From JBFFMO01 sp037968515 (GTDB lineage Bacteria > Myxococcota_A > Bradymonadia > Bradymonadales > Bradymonadaceae): a stretch of DNA of 6,130 nt. Positions 1-5,870 of the stretch are shown here, in pieces. Position numbers and translations under genes: made by a program. A model generated the notes under the pieces. It saw only the letters and a program-made list of their open reading frames with translations. It did no database searches and was not told where the DNA came from. The stretch covers positions 1 through 6,130 of the forward strand of contig JBBKVQ010000427.1 in assembly GCA_037968515.1 (NCBI GenBank), given 5' to 3'. Positions within the stretch are counted from its first letter, which is position 1; each line of letters begins with the position of its first letter.

Positions 1-93
1 TTCATGTCAACCTCTCTGCATTGAAACGTGGTTGTTCTTGCCGACACTGGCCCACGTGTCAATGTTCCGACTCCATCATTGGCTGGAAAATCC

Positions 94-1761
94 ATGGCTC
101 GCATCTTCGCTGACCTCCATAGTCACCCCACATTCTACCAATTCAACCGGATGCGAAATCACGCAACGGAAGACGACTCGTCTGCTTTTCATCCGTGGAC
201 CTCAGTCGAGGAAGATCTGAAAGATATGGGTAAAGGGGTGCGCGCTCGTGCCTATGCGCAGTCTGATGTTGCGAAACTTCATCGCTCCGGGACTCGGCTT
301 GTTTTTGCGTCGATCTGCCCGATCGAAAAAGGTTTTTTCTGGGGTCATAGAGACGAGGCTGGAAACGACCGCCATACCTTTGGGGTAGAACTGGCGCGGA
401 TGATCTCCGGGGCAGCGTTTGTCGAGGGCGGGATCAACTTACTCAAGGGCGATGGATTTGCGGCTTTGCATTCGATGACCAAGATTCTGTCGAATCGCGG
501 GCCAATGCGAGTGTTTCTGCAGAAATTCTTCATGCGCTACAACATGAAGCGAATCCTCTTTTTGTCCTCGAATGAGTACGATTATTGGACAGAATTCCTA
601 AAAGAATACGAATTTTACCGCTCAAAACATGGGGTTAAAGAGCCCGCAACGTTGGTTTGGGCCGAAGACGACGGGGTCATTCGATCCGAGGATTTCGAGG
701 GCCGCTACTGGGTGGCTCGGGATTTGGAAGAGCTTAAAGACAAGATCGAGAACACTGAAGACGTTGTGTTTGTCCTTACGATCGAAGGCTCATACGTTTT
801 CACGATCGGTCCCGACGGCCGCCGCGTCAGCGAGAAACAGATTTTTGAACGCATCGACGTGCTTCGGAACCTAGAGCACCCGATCGTGTTCATTACGCTC
901 GCTCACCACTTTGATAATGGGATTTGCGGGCACGCCCACAGCATCCCAGATTCTGCGCGATTGGTGATGGACCAAGATGCTCGCTTACACACTGGGTTCG
1001 AGCGAAAGGATGACCTCGGGCTTCGGGTGACCCGCGCCATGTTGGCGCTCGATGATAATCTTGAAGATACAGGGGAACGTCGGATTCTGATCGACTGCAA
1101 ACACATGAGTGCACAGACCCGAAAAGAGTACTACGCCGAGGTAGTACGGCCCTATAACGCCGGTCGGTTGCGCAAGAATGCGGCCTACCAGAAGGCCAAT
1201 CCGGCTCTGCCGGTTTTCATGTCTCATGCTGCCTATTCAGGCGTGGCAACCCTCGACGAACTGATCGCCAACGCGGGTAAAGAAGACGACAACTTCCACT
1301 CGCCGCCATTTTACGCATGGAATATCAATGTTTCCGATGATGACGTTCGAATCGCCCACGAAACTGGCGGTCTGATTGGCTTGGTGTTCGACTCCAGAGT
1401 TTGCGGAGTCGCACCTAAACAGACCATTCCTGGCGAGTTCTGGCCTGATTTGGTGATGCGCCATATCTTCTCAATGGTCGATGTCGTGATGTTGGATCAC
1501 CGCTATTCCGACCAAGAAAAGCGAAAGGCTTGGGACTGTGTCGCGCTTGGGACGGATTACGACGGCCTGATTGACCCGCTGACGCGCTACCCAACGGCCA
1601 TGGCGTTGCCGCGCTTTGCGGACGACTTACGCGTGACCCTTACTCGGTACCGTCACACTCGTTTCATCGAAGAAATCGGCATTGAGGCTTTGGTCGATAA
1701 GATCTGCTTCAAGAATATCGAAGCGTTCACCCATCGAAATATGCCGAGTTGTTCGCGCTAA
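94..1761 (+). CDS. M19 (membrane/renal dipeptidase)-like metal-dependent amidohydrolase
   Basis: Likely a zinc hydrolase of the membrane-dipeptidase branch of the amidohydrolase superfamily; substrate unknown. Numbering from the ATG at 94 (555 aa), motifs in family order are: DLHSHP at 7-12 (first metal site, HxH), a Glu in LTIEGS (E231), LAHH (H271/H272), IDCKHMS (H337), FMSHAA (H378) and ALGTDYDG (D488). These parallel the HxD, E, H, H, H and GxDFDG series of renal dipeptidase. The protein is well above the usual 350-410 aa; the extra length lies mostly between the first motif and E231. No signal peptide or lipobox is seen, so it is probably cytoplasmic. An in-frame GTG at 28 would add 22 residues but has no ribosome-binding site, and that extension does not look like protein; the ATG at 94 sits directly before the first strand of the barrel. 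Its stop overlaps the stop of the convergent transporter gene. Family fairly sure, dipeptidase activity unproven. Confidence 0.82.
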   Translation: MARIFADLHSHPTFYQFNRMRNHATEDDSSAFHPWTSVEEDLKDMGKGVRARAYAQSDVAKLHRSGTRLVFASICPIEKGFFWGHRDEAGNDRHTFGVELARMISGAAFVEGGINLLKGDGFAALHSMTKILSNRGPMRVFLQKFFMRYNMKRILFLSSNEYDYWTEFLKEYEFYRSKHGVKEPATLVWAEDDGVIRSEDFEGRYWVARDLEELKDKIENTEDVVFVLTIEGSYVFTIGPDGRRVSEKQIFERIDVLRNLEHPIVFITLAHHFDNGICGHAHSIPDSARLVMDQDARLHTGFERKDDLGLRVTRAMLALDDNLEDTGERRILIDCKHMSAQTRKEYYAEVVRPYNAGRLRKNAAYQKANPALPVFMSHAAYSGVATLDELIANAGKEDDNFHSPPFYAWNINVSDDDVRIAHETGGLIGLVFDSRVCGVAPKQTIPGEFWPDLVMRHIFSMVDVVMLDHRYSDQEKRKAWDCVALGTDYDGLIDPLTRYPTAMALPRFADDLRVTLTRYRHTRFIEEIGIEALVDKICFKNIEAFTHRNMPSCSR

Positions 1762-2753
1762 CAGTCGCGTCGATCGCAATTGGAGCCGGGGGGCTCGAAC
1801 TCAAACGTGGTGTGGGAGACCTGCCAATCGGCCATCAGTTTCTTTCGGATCTGCTGCGACAGCATTTGAAGCTCGTTCAGCGAAATGTCGCGCTTGAGCA
1901 CGATGTGGGCTTCCACCGACACGTGTTGCTCGTCGATTTCCCACACGTGAAGGTGATGGACTTCTTCCACGTCCTCAAAACTCTCCAATGTGGTCACGAC
2001 TCCGGCCAACTCAATACGGCGGGGAACATGGTTCATTAATATCGAAGCGGCGTGTTTCAACATCGGGACCGACATCACCACGATGTATCCCGCGATCATT
2101 AGACACAACACGGCATCGATCCAAATCCAGCCAAAGAACCTAACCAGGACGGCGCCTATAATGACCGCGATGGAAGCCGCCGCATCGGTCAGATTATGAA
2201 CAAATGCCGCACGGATATTGAGGTTTCCTTTGGACATCCCCCACAACAAAACCACGGTTCCCAAGTCCACAACGGTAGCCAGCGAGGCGGCAAGGATTAC
2301 CCAAGTGGTCTGAATAGGTTGCGGATCGAACAGTCGTTCTACACCCTCGACTGTCATGAAAATCGCCATGACGAGCAAGGCCGTGAGATTGATGACCGCT
2401 CCCACCAATTCTGCGCGGCGATAACCAAACGTGAACCGGTGGTCGGCTTGGCGGCGGGAGATCCGGCGCGCGATCCACGCAACGATGAGCGCGCCTACAT
2501 CGCCAAGATTATGAACCGCGTCTGCGATCAACGCGAGGCTACCCGAATAGACGCCGACCACCGCTTCAACGACCGTGAGCAGAAGATTCAGCACGACACT
2601 AAAGACTAGGCGATTATCGGAGAGGCTTGACGTATCATGACTGTGTCCGTGTCCGTGTCCGTGGTCTTGGTCGTGGTGGTGGTCGTGGTTGTGGTTGTGG
2701 TCGTCGTCGCTAGAATGAGATTCCGAGGCGTGATTGTCGTGTTTTTCAGTCAT
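1758..2753 (-). CDS. Cation diffusion facilitator (CDF) Zn2+ efflux transporter, CzcD/ZitB type
   Basis: Inner-membrane H+/metal antiporter that exports Zn2+ (possibly Cd2+ or Co2+) from the cytoplasm; 331 aa, normal for the family. The first 40 residues hold 14 histidines mixed with Asp, Gly and Ser, a cytosolic metal-binding tail typical of ZitB/CzcD and ZnT-type proteins. Six hydrophobic segments follow between about residues 48 and 240. TM2 carries D78 and HNLGD (H81, D85) and TM5 carries HNLTD (H186, D190); this HxxxD pair in both helices is the tetrahedral site of Zn-selective CDFs. The C-terminal domain from about 245 has the signature HHLHVWEI (266-273) followed by HVSVEAHIVL. It is divergent to the msrB gene and convergent, with a 4-nt stop overlap, to the amidohydrolase gene. 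The ATG at 2753 is the only start that keeps the His tail; no strong Shine-Dalgarno sequence precedes it. Confidence 0.95.
   Translation of the reverse strand: MTEKHDNHASESHSSDDDHNHNHDHHHDQDHGHGHGHSHDTSSLSDNRLVFSVVLNLLLTVVEAVVGVYSGSLALIADAVHNLGDVGALIVAWIARRISRRQADHRFTFGYRRAELVGAVINLTALLVMAIFMTVEGVERLFDPQPIQTTWVILAASLATVVDLGTVVLLWGMSKGNLNIRAAFVHNLTDAAASIAVIIGAVLVRFFGWIWIDAVLCLMIAGYIVVMSVPMLKHAASILMNHVPRRIELAGVVTTLESFEDVEEVHHLHVWEIDEQHVSVEAHIVLKRDISLNELQMLSQQIRKKLMADWQVSHTTFEFEPPGSNCDRRDC
2637..2699 (-). repeat. Low-complexity His-codon tract encoding the CDF metal-binding tail
   Basis: On the + strand this reads as GTC/GTG/GTT-rich imperfect hexanucleotide and trinucleotide repeats, such as three GTGTCC units. 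On the - strand it encodes residues 19-39 of the transporter (HNHNHDHHHDQD then four HG/HS units). Such tracts can change length by slippage. The + strand reading frame through it gives poly-Val and is only a shadow. Confidence 0.75.
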
Positions 2754-2784
2754 GAGTCAGGAATGCATGTAAGGGAAGAATCGG

Positions 2785-2813
2785 TTACCACTAGATACGG
2801 CATCCTAGAGAAT
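2785..2813 (+). promoter_or_regulatory. Candidate sigma70-type promoter for msrB
   Basis: TTACCA (2785-2790), a 17-nt spacer and GAGAAT (2808-2813); each hexamer matches consensus at 4/6. It lies 42 nt before the msrB start and overlaps the candidate divergent promoter, so the two could share control. Confidence 0.27.
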
Positions 2814-2819
2814 TCACAA
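2792..2819 (-). promoter_or_regulatory. Candidate sigma70-type promoter for the CDF gene
   Basis: Read on the - strand, TTGTGA (2819-2814) is followed after 16 nt by TATCTA (2797-2792), about 40 nt before the start codon. The match to consensus is 4/6 and 3/6, so this is weak. I see no recognisable Zur, MerR-type or ArsR-type operator in the region. Confidence 0.25.
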
Positions 2820-2843
2820 CCGCGTGGCACCTAGTCACCGAAA

Positions 2844-2850
2844 AAGGAGG
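2844..2850 (+). promoter_or_regulatory. Ribosome-binding site of msrB
   Basis: AAGGAGG, a near-perfect anti-16S match, ends 4 nt before ATG 2855. It would be only 1 nt before the alternative TTG at 2852, so it decides for the ATG. Confidence 0.85.
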
Positions 2851-2854
2851 ATTG

Positions 2855-3412
2855 ATGCGGTACGCGTTGATTCTGTTGCTACTGTTCACTTTTGGCTGCA
2901 ATGGGCAAGTGCCCGCCTCAAGCACCAAAACTCGTACTCAGGCCGTCGAAGGAGCCAAGAACGTTGGGGCCGAAGGCGGGGACCGCTTGGCATCGCTGGT
3001 CACACGCCCGGTTCCCGAGGTGGGCACCAAAAGCTCACTGCAGGACGAAGATTATCGCAATATCCTCACTCCACAGGAGTTTCACATTCTACGGGATCAG
3101 GGGACAGAGCGAGCGTATTCTGGAGAATACAATTCCTCGAAGGCGAAAGGCACTTTTCATTGCCGTGCCTGCAACGCGCCACTCTTTGAGTCGTCAACGA
3201 AATTTGATTCACGAACGGGATGGCCGAGCTTCTACAGCGCCGTCGATGACCGTGTGCTGACTCAAGACGACACAAGCCTTGGGATGACCCGCCAAGAGGT
3301 CGTGTGTGCGCATTGCGGAGGTCACCTTGGCCATTTGTTTAATGATGGTCCCGAACCCACGGGATTGCGCTATTGTGTCAATTCACTCAGCATCGTTTTG
3401 GACGAAAAATGA
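2855..3412 (+). CDS. msrB: Peptide-methionine (R)-S-oxide reductase, lipoprotein form
   Basis: Reduces methionine-R-sulfoxide in proteins. 185 aa from the ATG at 2855. Residues 1-15 form a lipoprotein signal (MRY, hydrophobic Leu run, then FTFGC with lipidated Cys15), so it probably works on the periplasmic side, anchored to a membrane. Residues 16-60 are a low-complexity linker; the SelR/MsrB domain spans about 65-184. Zinc ligands are CRAC (103-106) and CAHC (151-154). GWPSF is at 122-126, GGHLGHLF at 155-162, and the catalytic cysteine is C174 in RYCVNS. Where many two-Cys MsrBs have SGCGWPSF, this protein has SRTGWPSF, so the usual resolving cysteine is Thr121. Its TGA stop overlaps the ATG of the next gene, implying a two-gene operon. 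The lipobox (T-F-G-C) is not textbook, but the signal shape is clear. Confidence 0.95.
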   Translation: MRYALILLLLFTFGCNGQVPASSTKTRTQAVEGAKNVGAEGGDRLASLVTRPVPEVGTKSSLQDEDYRNILTPQEFHILRDQGTERAYSGEYNSSKAKGTFHCRACNAPLFESSTKFDSRTGWPSFYSAVDDRVLTQDDTSLGMTRQEVVCAHCGGHLGHLFNDGPEPTGLRYCVNSLSIVLDEK

Positions 3413-3723
3413 AAAAAATTTGGTTCGTTGTGTTTCTTTTTGCGGGCTGTGGCGACGACGCAGAGCTTGTAGGTGCGTCGTGCAGAAATCAGGGCGACTG
3501 CCAAGAGCGCTGTCTATCGGGCAAGGACTACCCTGGCGGCATGTGTTCGGTGTCATGTCGGGACAGTCGCGACTGTCCCAGTGACACGGTTTGCGCAGAT
3601 AAAGACGGCGGCGTGTGCATGGCCTTGTGCAGCTACGATGACGATTGCCGCGGCGGGTATGAATGCAAAGACAAGGGACTCAAGGGCGAGCCCGGCGAGG
3701 CTCGGATGTGTGTAGGAGGCTAG
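3409..3723 (+). CDS. Small cysteine-rich repeat lipoprotein, function unknown
   Basis: 104 aa. The signal MKKIWFVVFLFAGC gives lipidation at Cys14. The mature part has 12 further cysteines in three tandem four-Cys units: C25-C31-C35-C46, C50-C56-C62-C70 and C74-C80-C86-C101. The first spacing is always C-x5-C, the middle x3 or x5, and the last x10, x7 and x14; D or DD precedes the second Cys in each unit. This is the look of secreted disulfide-knotted modules common in myxobacteria-like genomes. An extracytoplasmic, disulfide-bonded protein is inferred; no enzyme motif is seen. The start at 3409 is chosen because it gives the signal peptide and an ATGA overlap with msrB; GGA lies 6 nt upstream. 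A TTG at 3373 would bury the signal. Its TAG stop overlaps the stop of the convergent acetyltransferase gene. Confidence 0.85.
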   Translation: MKKIWFVVFLFAGCGDDAELVGASCRNQGDCQERCLSGKDYPGGMCSVSCRDSRDCPSDTVCADKDGGVCMALCSYDDDCRGGYECKDKGLKGEPGEARMCVGG

Positions 3724-4190
3724 CTCAAATACCGTACGAAGGTGATTAGCGCGTCGCCGTCACGGTAAAAGTCTTTGATATGGCTGAGTTCTTCGAAGCC
3801 GAGTCGGTGATAAAAAGCCTGAGTGGCGTCATATCCCTCCGACGATGACGTTTCGATTCGAATGATCTTGCCACTCTGAACGCGCACCATTTTTTCCATT
3901 TCCCCATACAAGAGCCGGCCAATTCCATGGCCCTGCAGCGTCGCATCGACCACAATCCAATAGAGGTCGAACGTGTGATCTGTCATCGGCGTTCGGCCAA
4001 AACAAACGTAGCCTAAGGGTTTGTCGTCATGGGCCACGAGCGTTTGGTAAGTCGTCTCGGCGTCGCCTACCGATTCGTCGATGAGTTCTCGTGCGACCTC
4101 GACTTCGTCCGGTAGGAAATTTGCCGTACGATCAAGAATGCTTTGCAGACCGATGAGGTCCTCGGGTTTTGCCCATCTCACGGTGGTCAT
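3720..4190 (-). CDS. GNAT-family N-acetyltransferase
   Basis: Transfers an acetyl group from acetyl-CoA to an amine; acceptor unknown. 156 aa, normal for a single GNAT domain, no signal, so cytoplasmic. The beta4 region TFDLYWIVVDATLQGHGIGRLL (about 73-94) carries the acetyl-CoA pyrophosphate loop QGHGIG (86-91). Motif B follows: IRIETSSSEGYDATQAFYHRLGF (about 110-132). The C-terminal DFYRDGDALITFVRYL completes the fold. It is the second gene of a leftward pair: its ATG overlaps the TGA of the ATP-grasp gene (ATGA, 4190-4187), implying translational coupling and a shared substrate or pathway. At its 3' end both this gene and the convergent lipoprotein gene stop within the same CTAG (3720-3723). 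Confidence 0.93.
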   Translation of the reverse strand: MTTVRWAKPEDLIGLQSILDRTANFLPDEVEVARELIDESVGDAETTYQTLVAHDDKPLGYVCFGRTPMTDHTFDLYWIVVDATLQGHGIGRLLYGEMEKMVRVQSGKIIRIETSSSEGYDATQAFYHRLGFEELSHIKDFYRDGDALITFVRYLS

Positions 4191-5230
4191 GTGCGCACTT
4201 CGAGTTCGTGCACGACCGAAGGCCGCGTCGCGTCTTCAAGAATACCTAGGTAGAGCTCGTCGAGCTCAATCCCCATGGAGCGTGTGGCCACCACAAAGCC
4301 AGCTTCGGGGTGGATATCCGGATTTGGATTCACATCGATCACGTAGGGAAGACCGTCTTCCCCAAGTCGCATATCGACTCGCCCATAACTTCCGGCCCCG
4401 ATGGCTCGGAGTGCGGCTCTAGCTTGAGCACTCACCTCGTCGTGAAGCAGCGGGTTTTGATGTCGCGGCACAGGACGAGAAAAAGCATCGGCCTCGGGCG
4501 ATTCTGGAATCCACTTGCAAGCATAAGTCACGATGGGTGCGAGGTCCGACGAGAACGACGAAAAGTCGATCTCGGTAACAGCTGCGTAGCGACCAAGCGA
4601 ATGCGGCCCAACCGCCACGTTGAACTCTCGTCCTGACAAGTAGGTTTCGACCAGATAAGGACCGGGGACATGGTCCATCAGCCACAGCAAGCGCGCACGC
4701 AGTTCCTGCGTCGAATGAACAATGCTGCCCTGATCAATTCCTACCGACCCGTCATACAGAGCGGGTTTGACGAAAAGTGGGAATTCCAGTCTGGAAAGAC
4801 GTGCAGCATCGAAGTCGCAATCGCCAAACACTGCAGCTTTTGGAACCCGAACATGGGCTTTCGACAGCACATCACGCGCGAGATGTTTGGCGTGAGCAAG
4901 GTTCAACGCTTGCGAAGAGTTTCCCGTAAATGCGATCTTTCGCGCTTCTAGCCATGCTGGAAACTCAGACTCGCGGGCAGGGTCGCCGCCCAACGACTCA
5001 ACAAGGTTGAAGACAATGCCGGTGGGACGAATATCTGTGATCGTTTCGTCGAGCCCGACCAACTCGACCTTTCGGCCATGTCGTTCAAGAGCGTCGACGA
5101 TGATTGCTGCAACTTCGGCACTCTCTTGACCCGCTTCGGATCCATGAGAGTTGGCGGCGCTTCCGCCGTCCAAGAAATCACAATTATACACCACAGAAAC
5201 GGGCTCGCTGCCCGGAGGTTCTTTTTTCAT
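4187..5230 (-). CDS. D-alanine-D-alanine-ligase-like ATP-grasp enzyme
   Basis: ATP-dependent carboxylate-amine ligase, cytoplasmic, 347 aa (Ddl proteins run about 300-370). In order: an N-terminal nucleotide-like fold ending FNLVESLGG (74-82), FTGNS (101-105), FVKPALYDGSVGI (153-165, ATP-binding Lys and Gly-rich loop), LVET (193-196, adenine hinge), GREFNV (200-205), CKW (238-240), GRVDMR (283-288, with D286) and VIDVNPNPD (297-305, with the metal ligands D299 and N301). True Ddl enzymes end this motif ExNTxPGMT/F; here it is DxNPNPDI...AGF, so D-Ala-D-Ala synthesis is unlikely and the substrate is unknown. The ATG at 5230 is the only ATG near the 5' end; internal GTG codons at residues 11 and 13 lack a better ribosome site. 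It is first in an operon with the GNAT gene. Family sure, specificity not. Confidence 0.92.
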   Translation of the reverse strand: MKKEPPGSEPVSVVYNCDFLDGGSAANSHGSEAGQESAEVAAIIVDALERHGRKVELVGLDETITDIRPTGIVFNLVESLGGDPARESEFPAWLEARKIAFTGNSSQALNLAHAKHLARDVLSKAHVRVPKAAVFGDCDFDAARLSRLEFPLFVKPALYDGSVGIDQGSIVHSTQELRARLLWLMDHVPGPYLVETYLSGREFNVAVGPHSLGRYAAVTEIDFSSFSSDLAPIVTYACKWIPESPEADAFSRPVPRHQNPLLHDEVSAQARAALRAIGAGSYGRVDMRLGEDGLPYVIDVNPNPDIHPEAGFVVATRSMGIELDELYLGILEDATRPSVVHELEVRT

Positions 5231-5321
5231 GGATAGAAGTCAACTCGATGAAAATACGCGTGAAACTGACCTTCCGACAAATTTCCCCCCGATAGGATCA
5301 TTTGGCTGGGAATCGGAATCA

Positions 5322-5349
5322 TTCCTAGCGGTTTTCGTGCGTGCGTCAA
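5322..5349 (-). promoter_or_regulatory. Candidate promoter of the ATP-grasp/GNAT operon
   Basis: On the - strand, TTGACG (5349-5344) is followed after 16 nt by TAGGAA (5327-5322), about 90 nt before the start at 5230. The -35 is 5/6 and the -10 is 3/6. It is the best leftward candidate in the region but is not strong. Confidence 0.3.
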
Positions 5350-5379
5350 CGACAATTCGATCACATCCGTGTTTCCGAC

Positions 5380-5396
5380 GCTTCAACCGTTGAAGC
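5380..5396. repeat. 17-bp perfect inverted repeat, candidate operator
   Basis: GCTTCAAC, a single central C, then GTTGAAGC: 8-bp arms with perfect symmetry. No T-run follows on either strand, so it is not an intrinsic terminator. It lies about 30 bp upstream of the candidate -35 of the leftward operon and about 165 bp upstream of the candidate rightward promoter, so a regulator-binding site is the simplest reading. Confidence 0.45.
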
Positions 5397-5561
5397 CAGA
5401 GTATAGCCCAGTAGGCCGCCGCGTGTTAGCCGGCGAATTTAAAGCGTTATCGAGGGGTCGGCTGGTCCAGTCTTTGGGCGCACTCACACGCTATTTTTAT
5501 CGAAAAAACCTCTTGAGATGAATGGGATGGACCGGGCTGGGAATTCAAAATCGGTGAGAGG

Positions 5562-5590
5562 TTGACCACGATGTGGGCAAGTGCTAAACG
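5562..5590 (+). promoter_or_regulatory. Candidate extended -10 promoter for the RRM gene
   Basis: TTGACC (5562-5567, 5/6), a 17-nt spacer and TAAACG (5585-5590, 3/6) with an upstream TGC forming an extended -10. Transcription from here would give a 5' leader of about 275 nt, covering all the hairpins listed next. The poor -10 keeps confidence low. Confidence 0.32.
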
Positions 5591-5646
5591 TCTCTTGTCT
5601 CTTCAATTTAGTCCTTAACCGCTGAGTTTGAAGAGTGTTAAATCTC

Positions 5647-5865
5647 GAGAGTGAGCGAATACCCGTGGTTCGATGCGGATGGTTTTTAGGTAAACCGGAC
5701 GGACTTTGGGTTAAAACGGCGAGCACTCTCAGTTTACAGCGTGATCGTGGCGTGTTGCCACGTGCGCATGCGGATTTGGCCGCATGGATAGAGTTCCGGA
5801 GACGGAACAGGCAGGAAGCTATCGGCTTATCCGGTGGCACTGAGCGGGCAGACCCGCGTGGAGAG
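5647..5865 (+). promoter_or_regulatory. Highly structured 5' leader of the RRM gene (candidate cis-regulatory RNA)
   Basis: A run of perfect hairpins lies directly before the RRM gene. They are GGTTT/AAACC (5681-5685/5692-5696), CGTGGC/GCCACG (5746-5751/5757-5762, 5-nt loop), CATGCGG/CCGCATG (5767-5773/5780-5786, 6-nt loop), GTTCCG/CGGAAC (5793-5798/5803-5808, closed by a GAGA tetraloop of GNRA type) and GCGGG/CCCGC (5844-5848/5853-5857, CAGA loop). The last ends 2 nt before the Shine-Dalgarno sequence. GATAG (5787-5791) can pair with CTATC (5819-5823) to close a helix around the GNRA hairpin. An outer helix GAGAGTG/CACTCTC (5647-5653/5724-5730) is possible but weaker evidence. It matches no riboswitch, SRP, 6S or RNase P motif I know. 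A structured leader is well supported by the clustering; its function (autoregulation, cold or ligand response) is inference. A separate small RNA is the alternative. Confidence 0.5.
5860..5865 (+). promoter_or_regulatory. Ribosome-binding site of the RRM gene
   Basis: GGAGAG, 5 nt before ATG 5871. The GAGAGT part (5861-5866) is complementary to ACTCTC at 5725-5730, so it could be masked by the leader. Confidence 0.75.
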
Positions 5866-5870
5866 TTATC

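Larger units (their letters stand above)
5231..5645. other. Gene-free region between divergent genes
   Basis: No reading frame here has protein-like composition, a recognisable motif or a good ribosome site. It contains the candidate leftward promoter, the 17-bp dyad, the candidate rightward promoter and a weak hairpin (CGCCG 5417-5421 with CGGCG 5431-5435). No tRNA or known RNA was recognised, nor any terminator with a convincing T-run. Confidence 0.5.

Noticed and set aside
28..93. GTG start giving a 22-residue extension of the amidohydrolase
   Set aside because: No ribosome site and unprotein-like sequence; the ATG at 94 directly precedes the conserved DLHSHP strand. Not excluded.
1783..1796. 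GAGCC/GGCTC hairpin just past the amidohydrolase stop
   Set aside because: No T-run on either strand and it lies in CDF coding sequence, so it is not supported as a terminator.
2196..2609. 137-aa + strand frame
   Set aside because: It is antisense to the CDF membrane domain, which is certain; no motif of its own.
2637..2834. Valine-rich + strand frame
   Set aside because: It is the reverse reading of the His-codon tract.
5304..5544. 10-bp direct repeat GGCTGGGAAT at 5304-5313 and 5535-5544
   Set aside because: About 0.2 such matches are expected by chance in a region this size; no other copies or symmetry.
5571..5618. 15-codon ATG frame after AGAGG, possible leader peptide
   Set aside because: It lies inside the candidate promoter spacer and -10, so it would not be transcribed from that promoter; such short frames are common by chance.
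5484..5840. 118-aa frame on the - strand
   Set aside because: It is rich in Arg, Ser, Pro and Thr with no domain, signal or ribosome site, and it runs antisense through the hairpin leader.
5647..5865. Identity with a known riboswitch, SRP RNA or guanidine-type twin hairpin
   Set aside because: The conserved loops and junctions of c-di-GMP, SAM, ZTP, fluoride, mini-ykkC and SRP helix 8 RNAs were not found by eye; a GGAAG string near the GNRA hairpin is not in the SRP arrangement.
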